A stretch of 64,000 nucleotides of DNA, taken from Lachnospiraceae bacterium. Lineage in GTDB: Bacteria; Bacillota; Clostridia; Lachnospirales; Lachnospiraceae. The stretch lies in NCBI GenBank assembly GCA_017473115.1, contig JAFUNC010000014.1, positions 62,001 to 126,000 on the forward strand. The letters run 5' to 3'. The position numbers and the translations under genes were made by a program. Under the pieces are notes generated by a model. It made no database searches. It was not told the origin of the DNA and worked only from the letters and a program-made list of their open reading frames with translations. Positions 18,666-26,152 of the stretch are shown here, one piece after another (the first letter of the stretch is position 1; the number at the start of each line of letters is the position of its first letter).

Positions 18666-18694
18666 ATTATATATATATATATTGCGGATGTCAA
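18666..18694 (-). promoter_or_regulatory. full-consensus sigma-A promoter of the lipoprotein gene
   Basis: Minus strand TTGACA (18694-18689), exactly 17 bases, TATAAT (18671-18666). The spacer is a run of alternating TA. Both hexamers match the consensus perfectly, so strong expression is expected unless repressed. Confidence 0.8.
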
Positions 18695-18755
18695 TACAAA
18701 TGAACAATTATTAGTTAGAAATCTACCATTATCAAACTTATTTACATATTTTATC

Positions 18756-19697
18756 TTACACAAGTGCATCAAGTCGGGCTTTTAACTGTTCAATTTCCAA
18801 CATACTTTTTGCCTTCTGTTTCTTATGCTCTTCCAATTCTTTTTGTAATGCGGCTATAATAATCTCGTATTCTTCACTTAATTCCTTCGCTCTGTCTTCA
18901 ATTAAATCGTCTATTGCCTTACACATGCTATTATCCTCCTTCTGATTCTCCTTTAATAACTCCTTTGCCAAACGCTTCTTTCCAAGTAAGGTTGCAAGAA
19001 AAAATTTACTCTCTTCATCCAAGGCCTCTACTTCATCCCGATGCATATCTATGTAATTCCGAAACAAATTCTTGTTTTTTCCTGAAGAATAAAATTCAAA
19101 CACTGTTTTAAGCGTTCTCCCGAATGCCGTAAAATCCGTCTCTTTATTCAAGTCAAATACCTTAATCTTATAGTCCGGTACCAACTCAAGCATTTCTTTT
19201 CGAACTTCTTCGTCCTCCATAGGAATGTCTATCATCTCGCGTAATGATTTTGCTCCATCCCATTCTCTATCTCCCCAATAAACCACGATGGTATATACCG
19301 GTGTTAATCGGTCTGTTTTAAGAAAACCACACAAATATTCATCCCCTGTCGTATATTCAGACGTTTTCAAATTACTTGTTGTAATTCGTTTTATCTGAGC
19401 ATCATAGTTTAACCCTTCCTCCAACATCACGCGAATCGGCATGCGATAATCAACTTTATCCTGATTCTCCATAACGTAAATGGCATATATGGAACCATCT
19501 TTCGTCTGCTTCTTTACCACATCACATGTGCGTTCCAGAATTGCTGATTTATCCGTCTTTCGCACAATTTCCGGCACACTAATAAGTTCCTCAGGTTTTA
19601 TAATCTTTTGTCCATGAAAGCATACTGCATTGACAAACTCTGCAAAGCGATTATCATTTGTAAAATAATTCTTTTGAGTAATATCTTTGATTCCCAT
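18756..19697 (-). CDS. YhgA/Rpn-like PD-(D/E)xK nuclease family protein
   Basis: 313 residues. The N-terminal half has the Rpn/YhgA-like arrangement: ERTCD with D59, then IYVMENQDKVDYRMPIRVM with E77 and Q79, resembling the D...ExQ catalytic core of this PD-(D/E)xK group. The C-terminus is charged and coiled-coil (about 255-313). Characterised Rpn proteins are DNA endonucleases that promote RecA-independent recombination; they are often annotated as transposases. Such genes are common and multicopy in Lachnospiraceae. Activity here is inference. The gene has its own promoter and a hairpin-rich leader. Confidence 0.72.
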   Translation of the reverse strand: MGIKDITQKNYFTNDNRFAEFVNAVCFHGQKIIKPEELISVPEIVRKTDKSAILERTCDVVKKQTKDGSIYAIYVMENQDKVDYRMPIRVMLEEGLNYDAQIKRITTSNLKTSEYTTGDEYLCGFLKTDRLTPVYTIVVYWGDREWDGAKSLREMIDIPMEDEEVRKEMLELVPDYKIKVFDLNKETDFTAFGRTLKTVFEFYSSGKNKNLFRNYIDMHRDEVEALDEESKFFLATLLGKKRLAKELLKENQKEDNSMCKAIDDLIEDRAKELSEEYEIIIAALQKELEEHKKQKAKSMLEIEQLKARLDALV

Positions 19698-19707
19698 ATT
19701 CTCCTTT

Positions 19708-19761
19708 CCGGGGCATTCCCGGCAGGAGACTATTCCTGTTACATCTTTGAATTCTCCTGCC
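19708..19761 (-). promoter_or_regulatory. two competing hairpins in the YhgA/Rpn-like leader
   Basis: A nine-pair stem GGCAGGAGA/TCTCCTGCC (19721-19729 with 19753-19761) and a five-pair stem CCGGG/CCCGG (19708-19712 with 19718-19722) share bases 19721-19722. The second hairpin directly abuts the ribosome binding site AAAGGAG. Switching between them could control translation; this is inference from sequence. Confidence 0.5.
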
Positions 19762-19875
19762 TAAATTTTCGAAATAAGCAAGAATTCATAACAGAAACAT
19801 TATCGCAAGTAGAAATAAGACAAAAAATGATTTGAATTTAGATTTCCAAGAATTGCATTGCTTGTATTTATGCCT

Positions 19876-19905
19876 ATCATAACAAAGAAAAATCTTCCTT
19901 GTCAA
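19876..19905 (-). promoter_or_regulatory. sigma-A promoter of the YhgA/Rpn-like gene
   Basis: Minus strand TTGACA (19905-19900), 18-base spacer, TATGAT (19881-19876), immediately after the terminator of the chemotaxis/sigD unit. The leader to the ATG is about 170 bases. Confidence 0.7.
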
Positions 19906-19907
19906 TC

Positions 19908-19935
19908 AAAAAAAGGGACGAATTACATTCGTCCC
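19908..19935 (-). terminator. terminator at the end of the fla/che region
   Basis: Minus-strand hairpin GGGACGAA-TGTAA-TTCGTCCC followed by seven Ts. It overlaps the stop codon of the MltG-like gene, marking the 3' end of the cheB-sigD-swrB-like transcript. Confidence 0.9.
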
Positions 19936-20564
19936 GCTAAAATTTCTGCTATAGTATCCCAGTCCGCCGTTCTTGGAATTTCGTGTACACCGGTTTGAAG
20001 AATTTTATCATAACCGTTGGCACAAAGAAAGTCATCATACATCTGGGCATCTTCTACCATTCCGGCCGCCTCCAACTTTCTGCTGACCGTATCAGAACCG
20101 TCTCCGCCACCTACTTCTATGATTACAAATTCATCAATCACCTCACCGGAAGGAGACTGTGATATTTCTTCTGATGCAACTTCAGAATCGGTTTCGGAAT
20201 CATCTTCAGAATTATTTTCCGATATAGGTTCAGAAACAATCTCTTCCGTACCGCCTTCCGTTGTTTCTTCATCGGTTATCACTTCCGATGCATTCTCTTC
20301 ACTGCTTATGCCTTCCGAAGGTTCTTCTGCTTCGAAACTGTTTTCTTCCGATACCGTTTCAGATACCTCTTCATCAACCACTTCTGAAGTATTTTCGCTT
20401 GTTAATTGAGAAAGCGTCACACTTTCTACCATACCAAGTTCTTTGGCTCTCGCTTTGATCTCTTCATCCGTAAGACTTTCCTTTCCTCCACCGGCAAGCG
20501 TAAGAACGAGAGCAGTTACTGCAATACCGATTCCAAGTCCTCTCAGATAATATTTTAATTTCAT
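19923..20564 (-). CDS. MltG/YceG-like LysM-type domain protein without catalytic domain
   Basis: 213 residues. One N-terminal membrane helix (about 8-26), a Glu/Ser-rich linker (about 55-140), then a C-terminal segment with SDTVSRKLEAAGMVED and LQTGVHEIPRTADW that resembles the N-terminal LysM-like domain of endolytic transglycosylase MltG. The catalytic part of MltG is missing, so it probably binds peptidoglycan or a partner and does not cut. It starts 22 bases after the SwrB-like gene, the last gene of the unit. Confidence 0.65.
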   Translation of the reverse strand: MKLKYYLRGLGIGIAVTALVLTLAGGGKESLTDEEIKARAKELGMVESVTLSQLTSENTSEVVDEEVSETVSEENSFEAEEPSEGISSEENASEVITDEETTEGGTEEIVSEPISENNSEDDSETDSEVASEEISQSPSGEVIDEFVIIEVGGGDGSDTVSRKLEAAGMVEDAQMYDDFLCANGYDKILQTGVHEIPRTADWDTIAEILAGRM

Positions 20565-20585
20565 AAGAAATGACTCCTGTTTCCT

Positions 20586-21482
20586 CTAACTTTGCTGATA
20601 CAAATCAATGACAAGTTTTACCTCGCCCACGCCCAAGCCCAATTCTTTTGCAATTGCGACGTTGGACTTTCCGCTGTTATGTAACGCAAGAATTTTTTCA
20701 TTATGGTTTCCCTGTCCCGTGCCCGCAAAAGTAGGCATAGCCACGTTCTCTTTTTTTACGGATACCTTAGTTGTTGCTTTCTTTTTGGATACTGTCTTCT
20801 TTTCTTTTGCTTCGTCCTTCGACTTTTGTTCCGCTTCCGCTACATCTTTATTGGCGATTTCCGCAATAATTTCGCCTTCACTTTTTCCTTTTTTCTTCGG
20901 AAAAAGTTCTGCATAGATTTCATCCACACTGGTTTCTTTACCATCCAGAATCACCGTTCCGTCGGCTGTCATTTCATAAACCGGTTCCTCTTCCATCATT
21001 CCTTCTGTTTCAGAGCGTTCTACTGCATTGATCGCTTCTTTTACACTCATAACTGCCTCTTTGGCCTGATTTACTTCATGAACCGCTTTTTTTGCTTCCT
21101 TGGTAGACTGCTCCACAGATGCTACAGTGTGTTTAATGTTATCATGTTTATCATTCAACATGGAATATAAAAATACCGCTTCTTCATGATTTTTATTGAT
21201 ATCCTGCAAAACAGTATCCGAATATTCATTCACAGCCATAATTTTTTCATTAGACACACGTTCCAGGCTTCTTTCCGCTTTTTCTACCGCATCTGACACG
21301 GTTTCATTCACACTGTCCGCCAACTGCTCTTTTGCATTTTTTAATTGCTCATCTACCATTTTTTGAATCTGTTCACGCTGTTTCTTTTCGTCCAGTCCGT
21401 TTTCCTTTTTTTCAGGTAAAATAAAACTCACGATAAAAACAATAATACCGCCCAACAGAAATACAATCTGCAACCAGTTCAT
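20586..21482 (-). CDS. SwrB/DUF6115-like membrane-anchored coiled-coil HTH protein
   Basis: 298 residues. An N-terminal membrane helix (about 4-22), a long charged coiled coil (about 30-160), a Lys/Glu-rich middle, and a C-terminal HTH-like segment (SGKSNVAIAKELGLGVGEVK). Bacillus SwrB (YlxL) has the same plan and the same place, downstream of sigD at the end of the fla/che operon, where it promotes assembly of the flagellar export apparatus. Sequence identity was not tested; the assignment rests on layout and position. Confidence 0.62.
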   Translation of the reverse strand: MNWLQIVFLLGGIIVFIVSFILPEKKENGLDEKKQREQIQKMVDEQLKNAKEQLADSVNETVSDAVEKAERSLERVSNEKIMAVNEYSDTVLQDINKNHEEAVFLYSMLNDKHDNIKHTVASVEQSTKEAKKAVHEVNQAKEAVMSVKEAINAVERSETEGMMEEEPVYEMTADGTVILDGKETSVDEIYAELFPKKKGKSEGEIIAEIANKDVAEAEQKSKDEAKEKKTVSKKKATTKVSVKKENVAMPTFAGTGQGNHNEKILALHNSGKSNVAIAKELGLGVGEVKLVIDLYQQS

Positions 21483-21495
21483 TTGTTAAAACTCC

Positions 21496-21810
21496 TTAAA
21501 TTCGAATATCAAAACCGGCGGTTTTCTTTTCCGTAACCGTTCCGTCCGACTTCTTTTTATCTTTTTTATTTCGACCCTTATTCTCCTGATAGGAGCCGTT
21601 TCCTTTTTCTTTGGCATCATACCGATATTGATGATATTCTGCATTGTCCGCCTGATTCACCTGCTGATTCTGATCCTGCACCTTTTTCTGTATATTCACC
21701 TGAATATTACTTTGGTCAATCATAGGCTTATTGTCTTCATTTTGTTTAAAAAGGGAAATATCCTGGGAACGGGTCACCATACCGGTCATTTCAATAGGTC
21801 CGATTGCCAT
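21496..21810 (-). CDS. small hydrophilic protein of the flagellar operon
   Basis: 104 residues, strongly hydrophilic, rich in Gln, Asn and Lys, without a signal peptide or membrane helix. The start MAIGPIEMTGMVTRSQD and a basic middle (GRNKKDKKKSDG) are the only notable segments. It has a good ribosome binding site (AAGGAG) and lies between fapA and the SwrB-like gene. I do not recognise the family; similar small genes occur in clostridial flagellar operons. Probably cytoplasmic and largely disordered. Confidence 0.65.
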   Translation of the reverse strand: MAIGPIEMTGMVTRSQDISLFKQNEDNKPMIDQSNIQVNIQKKVQDQNQQVNQADNAEYHQYRYDAKEKGNGSYQENKGRNKKDKKKSDGTVTEKKTAGFDIRI

Positions 21811-21828
21811 AATGTTCTCCTTTCCAAA

Positions 21829-23415
21829 CTATAACGCTGCCATCCGCACATCTCCGCCGGATTTCACAAACTTACAATACTGATAATCCTGCTTCACCGT
21901 CATCGATACATCATTAAATGCAATTTTTGTTCCGGCATAAACAGTATCCCTCACTACAACCTTCGCTGAGGTTTCATTACAGAGTAATTCATCAATTTCT
22001 TCATACTCTTGCATATCTGCATTGATTTTTTGCTTTAACTGTTTATATGCAATTGCCATATCCTGAATGTACTTCAACTGCTCTTTCGACATTTTGATGC
22101 CGGAAACTAACTTTTGATTCGATGCCAGCAAAACGGGTTCCAACTGCTTCATACTCTTTTGATTATTGGAAATCTGTTCCTGCAGTTCCTGGTATCGTAC
22201 TTTTACTGCCGGATTCACTCCCAATTCCAAAACCGTATCCGCACCCATTTGGGACCCCAAGGTTTTAGCACTGATTAAATTGGTTGCACAAACAGTAGCA
22301 CCGGAAATCAAACCTTTTTTACCGCCTACATTTACTTCCGTACCGGCCATAACCGTAGCATGTAAAATAACTTCCGTTTCCACAAAACCCTTCGCCGTAA
22401 CCTGTGCATTCTCAATATACTTGGATATAATATTGCCACCGGACTTAAGTACCGCTTTTCCTTTGCCGTTTACCCCTCTTGCAATGGTAATATCTCCGCC
22501 GGCCTCAAGAGTTGCGCCTTCCACAACACCCATAATTTCAATATTTCCTTTTGCACGAACCGTAAAATTCGAACAAACATTACCGGAAATCTTAACGGTA
22601 CCCTCGTAATTAATATCTCCGGTGGAATTATCAATATTTTCCGCATTATATACATCAGAGACAAAAATCTTATCATCTACAAGAGTAACGTGTCCGTTCA
22701 CCTCACAATATGCCTCTGTACGCTCTTCATTCACATAAACATTTCGACCGTAACGTAATGTTAAGCGTTTGACATCACGAGGTTTTACCGGTTCACCGCA
22801 TACGTTTACACCATATTCGCCCGGGTCTTCCCTCGTCAATCTCGCCAACAGGTCATCTTTTTTAACATGATTCATCGTATTCAAATTAAAAAAGTCAACA
22901 CTGCCGTCTTCATTCAACGTCGGTCTTGCTTTTAAATCCGTCTGAAAAAAATATTCAATGGACGCATCGGTACCATGTCGCACCGGTTTGCCCACTGCCA
23001 TAATCATATCCGTACAATATATTCTGTTCTGAAAAAAGGCATCAATAACCGCATCATCAATACCAAACTGCACACCTGCAGTGTGCAGATCTGCATAGAT
23101 ATCATCTTTTTCTAACTTAAATCCTTGAACGGAAGGAGGATAAAAACGCACGCTTGCTTCCATTTTGTTAGGCGCAATCGTAACAACCATCATTTCACGT
23201 TCCTGATAACGTTTGACAGCATCCAACTGAAACACGCCTTTGTCCGCAATCGACTGTACTTTACGGTTAAGGTCTGTGATTTCATATCCAATTCCTTTTT
23301 TTTGCAGATACTCCGCCAATTCATTAATATTAACGGGTTGTCCGCCATCCTTGGCTGCATATATCCGAAGAAAAGTTCCCTCCGGACGCAAATCCAACTG
23401 AAAATAACCGTTCAT
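21829..23415 (-). CDS. fapA: FapA (DUF342) polymer-forming flagellar assembly protein
   Basis: 528 residues. The N-terminal region (about 1-160) is the FapA domain; the centre (about 230-370) has repeating Gly/Val/Ala segments such as GNVCSNFTVRAKGNIEIMG, which form a right-handed beta helix as in DUF342 and bactofilins. The C-terminus contains a coiled coil (about 395-460). FapA-type genes follow sigD in many clostridial fla/che operons; the precise function is unknown. It begins 13 bases after sigD. Confidence 0.85.
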   Translation of the reverse strand: MNGYFQLDLRPEGTFLRIYAAKDGGQPVNINELAEYLQKKGIGYEITDLNRKVQSIADKGVFQLDAVKRYQEREMMVVTIAPNKMEASVRFYPPSVQGFKLEKDDIYADLHTAGVQFGIDDAVIDAFFQNRIYCTDMIMAVGKPVRHGTDASIEYFFQTDLKARPTLNEDGSVDFFNLNTMNHVKKDDLLARLTREDPGEYGVNVCGEPVKPRDVKRLTLRYGRNVYVNEERTEAYCEVNGHVTLVDDKIFVSDVYNAENIDNSTGDINYEGTVKISGNVCSNFTVRAKGNIEIMGVVEGATLEAGGDITIARGVNGKGKAVLKSGGNIISKYIENAQVTAKGFVETEVILHATVMAGTEVNVGGKKGLISGATVCATNLISAKTLGSQMGADTVLELGVNPAVKVRYQELQEQISNNQKSMKQLEPVLLASNQKLVSGIKMSKEQLKYIQDMAIAYKQLKQKINADMQEYEEIDELLCNETSAKVVVRDTVYAGTKIAFNDVSMTVKQDYQYCKFVKSGGDVRMAAL

Positions 23416-23428
23416 TTATTTTCCTCCG

Positions 23429-24199
23429 TTAGAATTCCTCCAACACACCTATATATTTCCCCATTTTCCCTTTCATCTTCTGAAGTCCTTTGGTATGTAA
23501 CTGCGATACTCTGGATTCAGATACTTCCAAAACATTACTGATTTCCTTTAAAGTCAGTTCTTCATAATAATATAAAAGAATTACCTTGCGTTCCTTTTCG
23601 GTAAGCAGTTCAATGGCCTCCATAAGCATTTCTTTCAATTCAGCCTGCTCCATTACTTTTTCCGGTGCATCAAAATGCCTTGAAACATTTGCCTTCTCAT
23701 TGGAGATATCGGTTCCCATTTCCAAATATTCATTCAATGAAACAACATTCGTAACTTTCATTTGAGACTGCCATTCACAATACTCATCATCACTGATGCC
23801 CAGTGCGGTCGCAATTTCACTGTCTGTTGCGGGTCTTCCCATCTCGCTCTCAATTTCTTTCATCGCCGCATCAATCTGTCGCTGACGCTGACGTACTGTT
23901 CTGGGAATCCAATCCATTTTACGAATTTGATCTAAAATAGAACCTCGAATACGAAGACTGGCATAGGTTTCAAACTTCACCTCTTTGCGTGAATCATACT
24001 TATCAATAGCGTCAATCAAACCAAAAATGCCGTAACTGACAAGATCTTCATACTCGACATTATAGCCTAAATACATACTCAAACGACCGGCTACCACTTT
24101 AACAAGAGGCGCATATTCCAATATTATTTTTTCTCTGACATCGGATGATCTCGTACGTTGATAATCATCCCAAAGTCTTTTTCTTCCTAACTCATCCAT
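23429..24199 (-). CDS. sigD: sigma factor of the FliA/WhiG/SigD family
   Basis: 256 residues. Region 2 contains YEDLVSYGIFGLIDAIDKYD and the -10 recognition segment; region 3 (RQRQRQIDAAMKEIE); region 4 has LTLKEISNVLEVSESRVSQL as its HTH. SigD transcribes late flagellar, autolysin and chemotaxis genes. FlgM, its usual anti-sigma factor, is not in the window. Two candidate SigD promoters occur upstream in this same gene cluster, so positive feedback on the operon is likely. Confidence 0.95.
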   Translation of the reverse strand: MDELGRKRLWDDYQRTRSSDVREKIILEYAPLVKVVAGRLSMYLGYNVEYEDLVSYGIFGLIDAIDKYDSRKEVKFETYASLRIRGSILDQIRKMDWIPRTVRQRQRQIDAAMKEIESEMGRPATDSEIATALGISDDEYCEWQSQMKVTNVVSLNEYLEMGTDISNEKANVSRHFDAPEKVMEQAELKEMLMEAIELLTEKERKVILLYYYEELTLKEISNVLEVSESRVSQLHTKGLQKMKGKMGKYIGVLEEF

Positions 24200-24242
24200 G
24201 TAACGTCCTCCGGAAAGTTTTTTGCCTTATTTTCCCCATTCA

Positions 24243-24512
24243 CTACTTCTTTTGACCGGATTTTTCCTCTTCCTTGTCAGGATTCTCTTCTTGCGACTCC
24301 TCTTCCTCCTCTACAGATTCCTCCTCCGGTTTCGGCGGACAATCCATAATAATCTTCATGGCTATCACACCCAAAACGTAAAAGACGATTAAAACCGCAA
24401 GTAAAATCAGTAACGTAAAAAGCGTATCCACGTTTAAAAAATACAAAGTGATACTGGTAATTGCACCTGCAAGAAGCGTCACAAAAGCAGGCAATAATCT
24501 GATTTTTTTCAT
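24243..24512 (-). CDS. small two-helix membrane protein
   Basis: 89 residues. Two hydrophobic segments (about 7-26 and 32-54) and a very acidic tail (PPKPEEESVEEEEESQEE). The ATG at 24512 is preferred because AAGGTGA precedes it; a GTG three codons upstream overlaps that site. It lies between cheD and sigD. I do not recognise the family; position suggests a flagellar or chemotaxis accessory in the membrane. Confidence 0.7.
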   Translation of the reverse strand: MKKIRLLPAFVTLLAGAITSITLYFLNVDTLFTLLILLAVLIVFYVLGVIAMKIIMDCPPKPEEESVEEEEESQEENPDKEEEKSGQKK

Positions 24513-24527
24513 ACAAGTCACCTTCTT

Positions 24528-25013
24528 TTAAATAATCACTTCTTCTTTACCAACGCTACGAATGACAAGGTCTCCGTTCTCCGGACTGAAAATCACGGTA
24601 CGTCCGTAATTTTTACCGGTATCTTCGGCAAGAATCGGTATATTTAACTCTTTCAGTTTTGCCTTACTTGCTTCTACATTTTGCTCGCCCACACGCACCA
24701 TATCAGATTTATTCTGAAATGCAAACATCTGGGCTCCACCGGCAATTTTAGCCACCATACGGCTTCGGGATGCTCCTTGCAAAACCATAAGACGCACCAA
24801 TTCTTCAATTCCGGTATCAGCAAATTTGTAAATATTCGTATTATTTTTTATTGTTTTACTGTTGGGCAGCATGACATGGGCCAATCCCCCGATTTGTGTA
24901 ATGGGATCCCGTATTGCAACACCTACGCAGGAACCAAGTCCTAATGTAGTCAATTTATCCGGGCTCTTACATACATTCAAATCCGCCATGCCGACTTTAA
25001 TTGTCTGACTCAT
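24528..25013 (-). CDS. cheD: chemoreceptor glutamine deamidase CheD
   Basis: 161 residues. The catalytic Cys in LGSCVGVAI, the His in GGLAHVMLP and a downstream Thr fit the CheD Cys-His-Thr site. CheD deamidates receptor glutamines and stimulates CheC. The ATG at 25013 with AAAGG upstream was preferred; an earlier in-frame start would overlap cheC. Its neighbour cheC is its functional partner. Confidence 0.95.
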   Translation of the reverse strand: MSQTIKVGMADLNVCKSPDKLTTLGLGSCVGVAIRDPITQIGGLAHVMLPNSKTIKNNTNIYKFADTGIEELVRLMVLQGASRSRMVAKIAGGAQMFAFQNKSDMVRVGEQNVEASKAKLKELNIPILAEDTGKNYGRTVIFSPENGDLVIRSVGKEEVII

Positions 25014-25032
25014 AAACAACCTTTCAGCAAAG

Positions 25033-25638
25033 CTACATGCCAAGCGCACCTAAAATTTTATCATAAGAATCTAAATCGGGTACCAGAATAAAATATCCGT
25101 CCAGCCCCTCAAAAAACTGTGTTTGAATTAATAAAAGTTTATCTCCCATTGTACCGAATTCAATCGCCGGAACACTTAAAATCGCTCCTGCCATATCAAT
25201 GCTCAATGCCGGCACTGACGGATAAATTACCAATTGCGTTAACATAGACAATGAATTTAAATAAGATGCTGTAATAATATTACCAATCTCTTTTAATGCG
25301 GACTGTTCCATTTCACTTAAATCTTCGCCAACGGATTCCATGCCCATCAGTTTTGCAATCAATTTTCTTGCAGATTCTTTATTTAACAGAAACAGAATGC
25401 TTCCGGTAATATCACCTTCCACCATAAGATAGATTCCTGCCATAATCTGCTCTTCGCCGCCCATAATGGTGCCCACTTCGGAAAATTCCAAGAGGCGTAC
25501 CTGCGGAACAGCCATATCCACCTTACAGCCAAGCATCTGTGCCAGAGCCGTTGTGGCATTTCCGGCACCGATATTGCCTATTTCTCTTAACACATCATAA
25601 AATTCCTGATTCAAATTATCCAAATCAATTCGGGACAT
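25033..25638 (-). CDS. cheC: CheY-P phosphatase CheC
   Basis: 201 residues with two copies of the phosphatase motif: REIGNIGAGNATTAL and KEIGNIITASYLN, each keeping the Glu and Asn and a Pro about 20 residues later. CheC dephosphorylates CheY-P and forms a feedback pair with CheD. The order cheA-cheW-cheC-cheD-sigD is that of Bacillus. Confidence 0.95.
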   Translation of the reverse strand: MSRIDLDNLNQEFYDVLREIGNIGAGNATTALAQMLGCKVDMAVPQVRLLEFSEVGTIMGGEEQIMAGIYLMVEGDITGSILFLLNKESARKLIAKLMGMESVGEDLSEMEQSALKEIGNIITASYLNSLSMLTQLVIYPSVPALSIDMAGAILSVPAIEFGTMGDKLLLIQTQFFEGLDGYFILVPDLDSYDKILGALGM

Positions 25639-25652
25639 CTTTTACGCCTCCA

Positions 25653-26102
25653 TTAATTCTTTTCAGCCACTACTTCATTCAAATCCAAAAGGGAAATCAA
25701 GTTATCCCCGTCTTTTCCAACGCCTAAAAGGAAATTCTGAGTAGGCTCGTTGGGATCACGGTATACCTTTTCCACCAAATCGTTCTGAAGCGTAATTACT
25801 TCTCTAACCTCATCTACGATTAAACCAACATAATTTCCATCCATTTTAATAATAATAATACGGAACTTCTTGGTTTCTTCCACTTCCTGCATACCCATTT
25901 TCAGGCGCAAATTAAATACGGGGATTACTTCACCACGAAGATTGATTACGCCCTTAATATATGTAGGTACTTTGGGCACTCTGGTAATGTGCTGCATCCT
26001 TACGATATTATCAATATACTTAATATCAATGCCGAACATTTCCTCACCCATTTTAATTTTGATATATTGAGTTGTCTCTTTTACCAAAGCGATTTCATCC
26101 AT
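25653..26102 (-). CDS. cheW: chemotaxis coupling protein CheW
   Basis: 149 residues, one CheW domain: QYIKIKMGEEMFGIDIKYID at the start, then VINLRGEVIPVFNLR and a segment FRIIIIKMDGNYVGLIVDEV. It links chemoreceptors to CheA in polar arrays. It follows cheA after 50 bases, with an AGAGGT ribosome binding site. Confidence 0.97.
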   Translation of the reverse strand: MDEIALVKETTQYIKIKMGEEMFGIDIKYIDNIVRMQHITRVPKVPTYIKGVINLRGEVIPVFNLRLKMGMQEVEETKKFRIIIIKMDGNYVGLIVDEVREVITLQNDLVEKVYRDPNEPTQNFLLGVGKDGDNLISLLDLNEVVAEKN

Positions 26103-26152
26103 ATTCTACCTCTTTCTACTGTTTCACAGTTTAAAACCTACAGTCTGTCAAA

